DNA of 64,000 bases from JBICHN01 sp043101845 (GTDB taxonomy: Bacteria; Planctomycetota; Phycisphaerae; Phycisphaerales; UBA5793), in the NCBI GenBank assembly GCA_043101845.1, contig JBICHN010000011.1, forward strand, positions 1,240,001-1,304,000, read 5' to 3'. The notes below the pieces were generated by a model that saw only the letters and a list, made by a program, of their open reading frames with translations, was not told where the DNA came from and searched no databases. Shown here in pieces: positions 35,801 through 44,300 of the stretch. Position 1 is the first letter of the stretch; each line of letters begins with the position of its first letter. Both the position numbers and the translations under genes were made by a program.

Positions 35801-35829
35801 GCCCGCGGACATCGTGTCCGCGGGCTTTT
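35801..35829 (+). terminator. Rho-independent terminator after the AGCS symporter
   Basis: GCCCGCGGAC and GTCCGCGGGC form a perfect ten-base stem with a five-base ATCGT loop, followed directly by TTTT. It lies 32 bases after the symporter stop and ends that transcript. Confidence 0.9.
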
Positions 35830-35855
35830 CATGCCCTACGCTGTCGAGTCGAGAC

Positions 35856-36512
35856 ATGGAAGTCGCCCGCCGAAACCTCTGGAGCTACCCCGACCTCGCC
35901 GACGCCGTCGACGCGGCGATCGCCGCGCACGCGGCGGCGATCGAACTCGAACAGTCGGTGCGCGGTCTCGATGCGCTTCTCGAACTGGAGTTGCATCCGA
36001 TCATCCAACGGGGATTCGCCAACGCCGGGTACGGCGTGCATCCGGAGCAGCGATACCCACGCGATCGCGTGAAGTCGAAGCGGAGCGAGGGCGAACGGTG
36101 CGACATCGTGTTGACGCGCGACGGCGCGGAACTCCTCGACCCGGACGCGGAGAAGACGCTCTTCCAGGCGGGAGACGCATGTCCGCTGCACGAGGCGTTC
36201 TGGCTCGAGGTGAAAACGGTCTTTCAATTCACAAGCGAAGGGCCGAACCGAAGTTACGCGTCCGATCTCGGTCGCCCGATCCATCAGGATGTCGCGAAGC
36301 TGTCGAAGGACCGCGGCATAACCCATGCCGGTGTTCTCATTCTGCTATTCACGGCGGATGAAGTCGTCGCCGACCACGATCTTGGGGTCTGGATCGAGCG
36401 TGGGCGTCGTCGAGGCCTCTCCATCGGTCATCCGTATCGACGCATGACGCCCATCGGCGATCGTTGTGGCAACGGCCTGCTCACGGCGGCCCTCTTTCCG
36501 ATTGAACGCTGA
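35856..36512 (+). CDS. Protein with a PD-(D/E)XK nuclease-like motif
   Basis: I do not recognise the family. The 218-residue protein has no signal or membrane segment. The core contains RCDIVLTRDG followed about 30 residues later by FWLEVKTVFQF. This Asp...Glu-x-Lys arrangement is the active-site pattern of the PD-(D/E)XK nuclease superfamily. An early conserved-looking LELHPIIQRGFANAGY helix precedes it. The ATG at 35856 is preferred; the frame is open further upstream through the symporter and terminator, which argues against earlier starts. No restriction methylase, repair or toxin gene is adjacent. A DNA-repair, restriction-like or inactive role is possible. Confidence 0.65.
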   Translation: MEVARRNLWSYPDLADAVDAAIAAHAAAIELEQSVRGLDALLELELHPIIQRGFANAGYGVHPEQRYPRDRVKSKRSEGERCDIVLTRDGAELLDPDAEKTLFQAGDACPLHEAFWLEVKTVFQFTSEGPNRSYASDLGRPIHQDVAKLSKDRGITHAGVLILLFTADEVVADHDLGVWIERGRRRGLSIGHPYRRMTPIGDRCGNGLLTAALFPIER

Positions 36513-36619
36513 CCGCGCCGGCGGGTATACAGGCTGCGCGCGGTCTGGTATGCTGCGCTGCAGCCTCGAGGGGCGATCAGCGCGCCCACGGAGTGAACTC
36601 ACGAGAGAAAGGCGAGACG

Positions 36620-37708
36620 ATGAAACGAACCACCCGATGGCTCGGCGCGACTTTGGTCGCCGTCCTAAGCATGTTACTCACTGGCGCGACTGCCGCCGAC
36701 GACCGGACGCCTGAAGAGATTCTGAAGGAATACGAATCGGTCGAGATGCCGACCTATGACCGGGAAAAGGGCGCCGATCCCGAGTACCGGCAGGAGTACT
36801 TCGACGCCCGAAATGAGGCGCAGAATCGAAAGGCCGAGCTCATCCTCGAGCTCTACAAGACCGCGCCGGAACACGAAGCGACGCAGCGACTCATGCCCGA
36901 GCGTTGGACCATTCTCGGCCAGATCGGCAAGAACAGTCTTGTCATCGAAGAGACATCAAACTACCTGGCGAAGCATCCGGACGGATCGCTCGCCCAGGAG
37001 GCGCACTACGCCGAAGCGCAGTCGACGATGCGGGAGTACTGGAGCGACGCCGAAAAGAAGAAGCTCATCGGCGAGCGCATCCGCTCGTACGCCAAGGCGT
37101 ATCCCGACGATGAGCGGAATGTCGGCATGCTCCAGTCGCTCGCTCAGTACCACACGGACGACCCGGCGGAAGCCAAGGCGATCTGGAAGAAGCTGATCGA
37201 CGAGTATCCGGATCATCGCTCGGCGAAGTACTGGCCGGGCAAGCTTCGCCAGATGGAGGGCATCGGGCAGCCGTTCGAGCTCGCGTTCACGGACGCGATT
37301 ACCGGCACCGAGGTCTCGATGGAACAGCTCAAGGGGAAGGTCGTGGTCGTGGACTTCTGGGCGACCTGGTGCGGACCGTGCGTCGCTGAGATGCCGCACA
37401 TGAAAGAGCTCTACGCCGAGTACAAGGACGAGGGCGTCGAGTTCATCGGAGTGAGCCTCGACCAGCCGCAAGATCAGGGCGGTCTCGACAAGCTCCGCGA
37501 GTACTGCGAGAACGAAGAGATCGAGTGGCCGCAGTATTACCAGGGCGCGGGCTGGGCGAGCGAGTACTCATCGAACTGGGGCATCAATTCGATCCCGACG
37601 ATGTTCATTATCGACAAGCAGGGTCGACTGCACTCGACGAGCGCACGCGGAAACCTCGAGACGATGATCCCCGAATTGCTCGGAAAGAAGGTCGGCGCCG
37701 AGGGCTGA
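36620..37708 (+). CDS. Exported TlpA-like thioredoxin with helical N-terminal domain
   Basis: The 362-residue product has a signal peptide ending near TGATAA. A helical region of about 190 residues, rich in Glu and Lys and reminiscent of TPR-type repeats (YAEAQSTMREYW, AKAIWKKLIDEYP), follows. A thioredoxin-like domain is at about 215-360 with the redox motif WCGPC (Cys251, Cys254) and the cis-proline segment SIPTMFIID. Such proteins reduce or isomerise disulfides outside the cytoplasm, for example in cytochrome c assembly. The ATG has GAAAGGCGAG upstream; a GTG at 36593 is less likely. A hairpin terminator overlaps the end of the convergent lpxB gene. Confidence 0.9.
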   Translation: MKRTTRWLGATLVAVLSMLLTGATAADDRTPEEILKEYESVEMPTYDREKGADPEYRQEYFDARNEAQNRKAELILELYKTAPEHEATQRLMPERWTILGQIGKNSLVIEETSNYLAKHPDGSLAQEAHYAEAQSTMREYWSDAEKKKLIGERIRSYAKAYPDDERNVGMLQSLAQYHTDDPAEAKAIWKKLIDEYPDHRSAKYWPGKLRQMEGIGQPFELAFTDAITGTEVSMEQLKGKVVVVDFWATWCGPCVAEMPHMKELYAEYKDEGVEFIGVSLDQPQDQGGLDKLREYCENEEIEWPQYYQGAGWASEYSSNWGINSIPTMFIIDKQGRLHSTSARGNLETMIPELLGKKVGAEG

Positions 37709-37758
37709 CTCATTCGGCGTCAGTGAGTGGCTGGCGCCCTTACGACTGAGACGGACGG

Positions 37759-37797
37759 GAGTCACGGCTCGAAGGAGTCGTGGCTCTCGTTTATTTT
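37759..37797 (+). terminator. Terminator for the TlpA-like gene, overlapping the lpxB 3' end
   Basis: GAGTCACGGCTC and GAGTCGTGGCTC pair over twelve positions with two G-U wobbles, around a GAAG loop, and TCGTTTATTTT follows. The T-run is on the plus strand, 50 bases after the TlpA-like gene. The stem lies inside the last codons of the minus-strand lpxB gene. Confidence 0.7.
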
Positions 37798-38955
37798 GGT
37801 CCCGCTTGATCGATCGAGCCGGCCGAGAATCTCATCCGCGGCGGTGGCGGCGTAATCCGTTCGTTCGAACTGGGCGCGGATCTCGCGGAACGCCTGGACC
37901 TGTTCGTTCCGTGTGGCGTCGTCTTCGATCACGGTCCTGAGGGATGTCACGACAGGATCGAGCGACCCATAGCTCGGGATGAACTCGGGGACGACCCGGC
38001 GGCCGGCGATGAGGTTTGGAAGCGCCTTGAACGGGGTGGAGATCAGCCAGCGCCCCACGAGCCACCACGGAACGGGACTCATCCGAAAGAGCACGACCAT
38101 GGGCGTGCGATGACGAACCACATCAAGCGTCCCGGTTCCACTGCACACGATCGCGGCGTCGGCCCAGTCGAGTATCTCGTGCAGTCGTCCGGATTCGACG
38201 ACCACGCCCGCCGGGAGATTCGACGCCGCGTGGTGAATCCGCCGCTCGGCGTCGGCGCCCGCCGCGGCGACCGCGGCGTGAGCCGTCGGATGGGCGCGAC
38301 GAACCGACTCGAACACTGCGAGCATGGCGAGCGTATTCGCGCGGATTTCGCCCGGCCTCGACCCCGGCAGAATCGCAAGGCGCGGCCGACCTGACGGCAG
38401 CGGCGCCCGTTCTCCGTTGAACTTCGCGGCGGGCGAGGGCTCGCCGAGCACCGGGTGACCGATGAAACGAGCGGGAACACCGTGTCGCGCAAAGAACGCC
38501 TCTTCAAACGGAAGGAGACACAGAACGAGGTCGGTCAGGCGTCGGAGCTTTGCGACGCGCCATTCACCCCAGGCCCAGAGCTGAGGCGCGACGAGATGGA
38601 TGACCGTGGCGCCGCGGGGCTTCGTGATCTTGCAGATCGGAAAGTTCGCCGCGGGGGAGTCGACCGGCACATGCAGAGCCGGCCGATTCGTCTCGACCCA
38701 GGCGCGAATGCGTTTGTTGATCGCGAGATGTTCGAAGACCTTCGCGAATCCGCCGGCGCCCATCGCCGCGTTCTGTCCGGTCTCTTCGATGATCTCGGCG
38801 CCGGCTTCACGCATGCGCGGCCCGCCCCATCCGAAGATTCGCAGGTCGGGTCGCCGTCGCTTAAGTTCCGCGATCACCGGCGCGGCGTGGTTGTCGCCGC
38901 TCGGCTCGAACGCCGTGAAGAGCACGCCGGATTGAGCGGAAGGGGCGGAGGTCAC
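37762..38955 (-). CDS. lpxB: Lipid-A-disaccharide synthase
   Basis: LpxB joins UDP-2,3-diacylglucosamine and lipid X to form the lipid A disaccharide at the inner membrane, so the organism probably makes a lipopolysaccharide outer membrane. The 397-residue protein shows the N-terminal TAFEPSGDNHAAP (usually GEPSGD), HLVAPQLWAWGEWR, RFIGHPVLGEP, ILPGSRPGEI and the VCSGTGTLDVVRH motif of this GT19 family. The start is GTG, 32 bases after the smc stop on the same strand, which suggests co-transcription. Family identity is secure. Confidence 0.93.
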   Translation of the reverse strand: MTSAPSAQSGVLFTAFEPSGDNHAAPVIAELKRRRPDLRIFGWGGPRMREAGAEIIEETGQNAAMGAGGFAKVFEHLAINKRIRAWVETNRPALHVPVDSPAANFPICKITKPRGATVIHLVAPQLWAWGEWRVAKLRRLTDLVLCLLPFEEAFFARHGVPARFIGHPVLGEPSPAAKFNGERAPLPSGRPRLAILPGSRPGEIRANTLAMLAVFESVRRAHPTAHAAVAAAGADAERRIHHAASNLPAGVVVESGRLHEILDWADAAIVCSGTGTLDVVRHRTPMVVLFRMSPVPWWLVGRWLISTPFKALPNLIAGRRVVPEFIPSYGSLDPVVTSLRTVIEDDATRNEQVQAFREIRAQFERTDYAATAADEILGRLDRSSGTKINESHDSFEP

Positions 38956-38987
38956 GCGTCACATCGCAGCGGAGAGATCGCCTCGTG

Positions 38988-41900
38988 TCAATGGGCGGCG
39001 CCGTTCAAACCGCTCGTCACGACTTCAGCGGACTCGGGACGCGTGACAACCATCGGCGGTTCGTGTTCGTCCGCGTCGGGGGATTCAAGCTCGGATCGTT
39101 CGAGGGCGGAGTCATCGATTCGTCCATCCGAGCGAACTTCGTCGAACCGGACCGCCACGCGGCGGGAGACGCCTCGCTCCTGCATCGTGACGCCGTAGAG
39201 CTGATCACCCGCCTGCATCGTCCGCTTGTTGTGGGTGATGATGATGAAGTGGCTGCGATCGAGGAAAGTCTTCACGACGCCGGCGAATCGTTCAACATTC
39301 GCATCGTCGAGCGCGGCGTCGACTTCGTCGAGGAGGCAGAACGGGCTCGGCTTGCTCTGGAAGATCGACATGAGCAGGGCGACCGAGGTCATCGTCTTCT
39401 CACCACCGGAGAGCAGCTTGATCGAACGCGGCTCCTTGCCGGGTGGCTTCGCGATGATCTCGACGCCGGACTCGAGCCAGTCAACCTCGCCGGTTTCCTC
39501 GTCGGGCATGAGCACGATGTCCGCCCGACCACCGCCGAAGAGCTTGCGGAACATTCCGCCCTGTCCCGCAAACGCGTCACGGATTTTCTCGAAGGTGGTC
39601 TTGAACCGATCGCGGCTCACCTCGTTGAGCTCATCGATGAGCGTGGTCAGTTGTTCCCGGGCTTCATCGAGATCGCGCACCTGTTCGGCGAGTTCGACAT
39701 TCCGACCCTCGAGCTCCTGCTCTTCCTTGATCGCATCAAGGTTCACATTGCCGAGCTTCTTGATCTCGGACTTGAGTTCACTGATGCGCCCGCTCGCCTC
39801 CTCGCGATCGATCGGGATGAAGTTGTCGTGACGGGCGACTTCCCGATACTCGTGGTATTCGGCTTCGAGATCGAGCGCGAGGTCTTCGATGATCCGCTGC
39901 TCGAGACTCTCCCGGCGGACTTCGGCCTCACGCTTGCTCAACTCAAGCGAGTTGTAATTACGGTCCACGATCGAAACGCGCTGCCGCGCCGCGTTGACCT
40001 CTTCGGAGAGCTGAAGCAGCCGTTCGCTCGTCCTGCTGATTTCGTTCTTCATATCGTCGAGACGATCGACCGATTCGACGAGGAAGCGATCGCACTCCTC
40101 GGCCTCGAAGGTCGCCTCGTCGATCATGCGGTCATATTCGACGAGCTTCGCTTCACGGGTCTCAAGGCTGCGTTCAAGGATGTCGCGCTGGCGCCGCTGC
40201 TCTTCGAGTGACACCTCGGCATGTCGCCGCTCGCGGTCCGCCGACGCAAGGCGCTCGGACGCCTGGCTTACCGCGATGCGCGACGCGGTGAGCGATTCAC
40301 TCGCTTCGGACAGGCTGGCGCCGGCGGCGTCGACCGCCGTCGCGAACTCTTCGACTCGCGCGGCCTCTTCCTCGTGGAGGCGCTCGAGTGACGCGAGTTG
40401 TCGCGACTTCTGCTCCCGCTCATCCTGAAGGCTCGTCGAGCGACGATCGAATTCGATGAGGCCTTCTTCGAGTGACGGACGCTCACGGTTGATTCGCTCG
40501 AGCTCCGAGCTGATCCGCTCGATCGAATGCGAAATACGATCACGATTGGAACGCCAGTCGTAGATCTCCTGGCGAAGCGTCGCCTGTTCGACTTCGAGCG
40601 TGGCGGCTTGTTCGTCGATCGCGGCAAGGTCCCGGCGAAGCGCTTCGATCTTCCGATCGAGTTCATTGAGTCGGAGCGAAAGGCTGGCGAGTTCCGTTCG
40701 GCGAACGAGGCGTCCCGCGCCGGTTCCCTCAGTGGTCGCGGGGCCCGCGACGATTCGACCGTCCGGTTCAAGCAGGTCGCCGTCACGCGTCACGAAGCGC
40801 GCGCCAGCGAGGGGGCCGGACGCGAGCATCATCGCCGCGTCAAGATCACGAACAAACCAGGTGCGGCTCAGAAGGCGGTCGACGATCGGCTGCACTTCCG
40901 GATTCGCCCGAACCAGCCGCGCCACCGGCGTGGCGCCCGCGAGGTATCCAGGCGTCGCCTGGAGTTCGAGTCGAAAGTCAGGCGCCTGAAGCGGGACGAA
41001 GGTCACTCGGCCGGTAAGAGTGGCGAGGCCTTCGCGGGAGTCGACGACTTCGGTCATTCGGTCCACGAGCAGGGCCTGTAGAAGCGGACCGAGCGCCGCT
41101 TCGACGACGGCCGCATAATCGACATCCGTTTCGATCGAGTCGGCGAGCAGCCCGCGCACAAACGCAAACTCGCCGCCCGAGTCGCGTCGTTCGAGGACGG
41201 CGCGTACGGAGTCGGCGAGACCTTCACCCGACGCATGCATTTCCTCGAGCGTATGCCGTCTCGCCTCGAGGCGCGCCCGCTCACGCTCGAGCTCGGAGAG
41301 CACATCACCGATTTCCTTCTGTCGGCCGCCGAGTGATCTGGCGTCGGACTCGCGGGTGGCCAGGTCCGTCTCCGCGTCGCCGATGCGGGCGACGAGATCT
41401 TCCCGACGCGACGAGGCATCCGCACGCTCGCTGGTGAGTTCATCGCGTCGCGCGTCGATAGCCGCGAGTCGGTCGCGCTGGGAACCGACCTGCTCCTCGA
41501 TGGCGCTGATGCGATGACCGATGGAGTCGATCGTGGCGCCGAGTGCGGTACGCTCGCGCTCGATTCCAGTCACGACCCCTCGCTGCTCGCTGAGCGCCTT
41601 GTTTTGGTCGTTGAGTTCGCGCTCCGCTTCATCGCGGCGTTCGGTCAACTCGGCGGTCCGGGCCTCCGCCGCATCCCGCTCGCATTGAAGCGATTCCACC
41701 CGATGGGTGACCGTAGCGATGGTCTGTTCGAGTTCTTCGATTCGGTCGTCGAACTCACCCATCCGAATTCGTTCGCCATCGATCGTCTGCTTCGCCTCTT
41801 CCTTCGATCGCTCAGCGAGTCCGCGGCGCTGAAGCGCCTGGTCGCGACGGGCCGTACGCTCGATTCGCTCCCGCTCGAGTTCCTGCAGGGACTGCTGGGC

Positions 41901-42755
41901 GCGGTGGCGATCGAGTTCAGCCGTCTGCTTGTCGTCTTCGAGCGCGGTGAGTTCGTTGATGAGTCCGGTGCGCTTGCCTTCAAGCTCGTTCAACTCCGAG
42001 GTGAGTCCGTCGATCTGATCACGAAGTTCGTGATAGAGATCGAACGCGTGGGCCATCTGCCACGCGGTCAACTCCTCATCAAGTTCCTGGAATCGACGGG
42101 CTTTCGCCGCCTGCCCTTTGACGATCCGGAGTCGTCGCTCCGCGTTTTCGAGTTGCTCGCGACATCGGACGAGGTTGACTTCGGTGCGCTCGAGCTTCCG
42201 GGTCGCCTCAATGCGACGGGCCTTGAACTTCGCGACCCCCGCGGCCTCTTCGAAGATGATGCGACGCTCCTGGGGATTGCTCGTGAGCATCGCGTCGACC
42301 TTGCCCTGCTCGATGATCGAGTAGGCGTCGGCGCCGACGCCGGTATCCATGAAGAGTTCGCGGACATCCTTGAGCCGGGCCTTGCGATTGTTGATGAGAT
42401 AAAGACTCGTCCCGTCTCGGTAGAGCCGACGGCCGATCTCCACAAGCTCAGTATCAACCGGCAGTTCCCGCTGTCCTGATCCCGCGTCGACAAGCGGGTT
42501 CTCGAAGGTGAGAGTCACCTCGGCCATGTTCATGGGCTTGCGGGCCGATGAGCCACTGAAGATGACATCCATCATCTGTTCGCCGCGCAGACTCTTCGCG
42601 GATCGCTCGCCAAGCACCCATTTGATCGCGTCCACGACATTCGACTTTCCGCAGCCGTTGGGTCCGACGATGCAGGTAATGGGATCGTCGAACCGGAACT
42701 CGGTGGAGTCGGCGAAGGACTTGAAACCGGAAAGTCGAAGTTTGGCCAGCCGCAT
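38988..42755 (-). CDS. smc: Chromosome segregation protein SMC
   Basis: SMC is the ATPase core of the bacterial condensin complex that organises and separates chromosomes with ScpA and ScpB. The 1255-residue protein has Walker A GPNGCGKSNVVDAIKWVLGE near residues 32-51. A first long coiled coil runs to about 500, and a glycine-containing hinge lies at about 510-650 (FVRGLLADSI, GARFVTRDGDLLEPDG). A second coiled coil follows. The C-terminal head has signature LLSGGEKTMTSVALL and Walker B FCLLDEVDAALDDANVERF. The ATG at 42755 (MRLAKLRLSGFKSF) fits the family start; the frame is open six codons further. ScpA and ScpB are not in the window. Confidence 0.96.
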   Translation of the reverse strand: MRLAKLRLSGFKSFADSTEFRFDDPITCIVGPNGCGKSNVVDAIKWVLGERSAKSLRGEQMMDVIFSGSSARKPMNMAEVTLTFENPLVDAGSGQRELPVDTELVEIGRRLYRDGTSLYLINNRKARLKDVRELFMDTGVGADAYSIIEQGKVDAMLTSNPQERRIIFEEAAGVAKFKARRIEATRKLERTEVNLVRCREQLENAERRLRIVKGQAAKARRFQELDEELTAWQMAHAFDLYHELRDQIDGLTSELNELEGKRTGLINELTALEDDKQTAELDRHRAQQSLQELERERIERTARRDQALQRRGLAERSKEEAKQTIDGERIRMGEFDDRIEELEQTIATVTHRVESLQCERDAAEARTAELTERRDEAERELNDQNKALSEQRGVVTGIERERTALGATIDSIGHRISAIEEQVGSQRDRLAAIDARRDELTSERADASSRREDLVARIGDAETDLATRESDARSLGGRQKEIGDVLSELERERARLEARRHTLEEMHASGEGLADSVRAVLERRDSGGEFAFVRGLLADSIETDVDYAAVVEAALGPLLQALLVDRMTEVVDSREGLATLTGRVTFVPLQAPDFRLELQATPGYLAGATPVARLVRANPEVQPIVDRLLSRTWFVRDLDAAMMLASGPLAGARFVTRDGDLLEPDGRIVAGPATTEGTGAGRLVRRTELASLSLRLNELDRKIEALRRDLAAIDEQAATLEVEQATLRQEIYDWRSNRDRISHSIERISSELERINRERPSLEEGLIEFDRRSTSLQDEREQKSRQLASLERLHEEEAARVEEFATAVDAAGASLSEASESLTASRIAVSQASERLASADRERRHAEVSLEEQRRQRDILERSLETREAKLVEYDRMIDEATFEAEECDRFLVESVDRLDDMKNEISRTSERLLQLSEEVNAARQRVSIVDRNYNSLELSKREAEVRRESLEQRIIEDLALDLEAEYHEYREVARHDNFIPIDREEASGRISELKSEIKKLGNVNLDAIKEEQELEGRNVELAEQVRDLDEAREQLTTLIDELNEVSRDRFKTTFEKIRDAFAGQGGMFRKLFGGGRADIVLMPDEETGEVDWLESGVEIIAKPPGKEPRSIKLLSGGEKTMTSVALLMSIFQSKPSPFCLLDEVDAALDDANVERFAGVVKTFLDRSHFIIITHNKRTMQAGDQLYGVTMQERGVSRRVAVRFDEVRSDGRIDDSALERSELESPDADEHEPPMVVTRPESAEVVTSGLNGAAH

Positions 42756-43012
42756 AAGGAATCGGGCCTCCATGCCGGGTATTCGGCCACTCCCTGGCCG
42801 GGTGAAGCGAGCGTTCGTTCACCATGGGCGGCGTCGCTCGGACGCGGGGTATGGTAGCGAACGGCCTTCGCGACACAAGCGATATCACGCGGATTAGGCT
42901 CATCGACCGAATACGCGACGACGGCTCAGAAATGGCCGTGAATCCGCGGGTTCGGGAGTATCATTAATTCGACTGACTCACCGATCGCCGCGTTCGAATC
43001 AGAGGACGATGC

Positions 43013-44233
43013 ATGCTCTGGCAGCCGCCGCTCCCGGAACGGTACACCCACATGACCGAGGCCCAACTCGCCGAAGCGATTCGGGCCCGAAAGGCCGCGC
43101 TCGGCTCGCGCCTCGTCATCCTCGGCCATCACTACCAGCAGGACGATGTGGTCCAGCATGCAGATTTCACCGGCGACAGCTTCAAACTGAGTCAGCTCGC
43201 CGCCGAGCAGGTGGAGAAGGTCGGGGCCGAGTTCGTCGTCTTCTGCGGCGTCCATTTCATGGCCGAGTCCGCCGATATTCTCACCCCGGAGGATGTCATC
43301 GTCATTCTCCCTGACCTGTCCGCCGGGTGCTCGATGGCGGACATGGCCGAGTACGACCAGACCGCGCAAGCCTGGGACGAAATCCATGAAGCGCTCTCCG
43401 AGACCGAGGGACCGCCGACACGAGTGATCCCCATCACCTACATGAACAGCTCGGCGGCGATCAAGGCGTTCGTCGGTCAGCACGGCGGCGCCGTATGCAC
43501 GAGTTCCAACGCGGGCCGGGTTTTCGACTGGGCTCTGGCGGGGGGGGACATCCCGAAGCAGGAGGGCGAGGCGATCAAGCTTCTCTTCCTCCCGGACCAG
43601 CACCTCGGCCGGAACACGGCGAAAGCGAAGGGATTCCTCACGGAACTGGACGCGGCGTCAAAAGGCGCCATTCCGGACACCGCGGTCTGGGATCCGCATC
43701 AGGAATTCGGTGGTCTCGACCCGGAGACGATTCGCGCCACGACCGTCTTCCTCTGGAAAGGCCATTGTTCGGTTCACAAGCTCTTTCGGCCCGAGCATGT
43801 TGATGAGGTCCGCAATCGTGTTCCCGGAGTCACCGTCATCGTGCATCCAGAGTGCGAGCAGAGCGTCGTCGATCGAGCCGACCTCAGCGGGTCGACCGAG
43901 TTCATACGAAAGACGATCGAATCCGCCGAGCCGGGCACGAGCTGGGCGATCGGCACGGAAGTGCACATGGTCAACCGGCTCGCGAACGCGGCGAACACGC
44001 GCGGCGTCCAGGTTGAAATGCTCTCCGGCTGCCAGTGCCTGTGCACCACGATGTATCGCATTGATCAGGCGCATCTGTTGTGGGTGCTCGATGGACTCGC
44101 CGACGGAGAAGTTCGAAATCAGATTCGGGTGCATCCGGAAGCTCGGGAATGGGCTCTGGTCGCCCTCAGCCGAATGCTTGCCTTAACGGGCGGCGGTGGC
44201 GTGAAGGTCGAGGCGACGGCGCCCGCCGGATGA
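43013..44233 (+). CDS. nadA: Quinolinate synthase
   Basis: NadA condenses iminoaspartate with dihydroxyacetone phosphate to quinolinate, the entry to de novo NAD synthesis, using an oxygen-sensitive 4Fe-4S cluster. The 406 residues carry LGHHYQQDDVVQHAD and the three cluster cysteines in SAGCSMADMAEY, VHPECEQSV and SGCQCLCTTMYRI. GKCSV-type segments appear as WKGHCSVHKLF. GAGG lies upstream of the ATG. It is divergent from smc. A run of eight G occurs near 43540-43547 within the coding region, and the frame stays intact. NadB is not adjacent. Confidence 0.95.
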   Translation: MLWQPPLPERYTHMTEAQLAEAIRARKAALGSRLVILGHHYQQDDVVQHADFTGDSFKLSQLAAEQVEKVGAEFVVFCGVHFMAESADILTPEDVIVILPDLSAGCSMADMAEYDQTAQAWDEIHEALSETEGPPTRVIPITYMNSSAAIKAFVGQHGGAVCTSSNAGRVFDWALAGGDIPKQEGEAIKLLFLPDQHLGRNTAKAKGFLTELDAASKGAIPDTAVWDPHQEFGGLDPETIRATTVFLWKGHCSVHKLFRPEHVDEVRNRVPGVTVIVHPECEQSVVDRADLSGSTEFIRKTIESAEPGTSWAIGTEVHMVNRLANAANTRGVQVEMLSGCQCLCTTMYRIDQAHLLWVLDGLADGEVRNQIRVHPEAREWALVALSRMLALTGGGGVKVEATAPAG

Positions 44234-44300
44234 GACGGAATCCGCGGCGCCGGTGACGCGTCTAAATGAATAGAGAACCGGGCGACGGCGGTCGAGGGCG

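Noticed and set aside
38988..40211. Long plus-strand ORFs opposite smc
   Set aside because: The minus strand encodes an unmistakable SMC with both Walker motifs and signature; the opposite frames are shadows.
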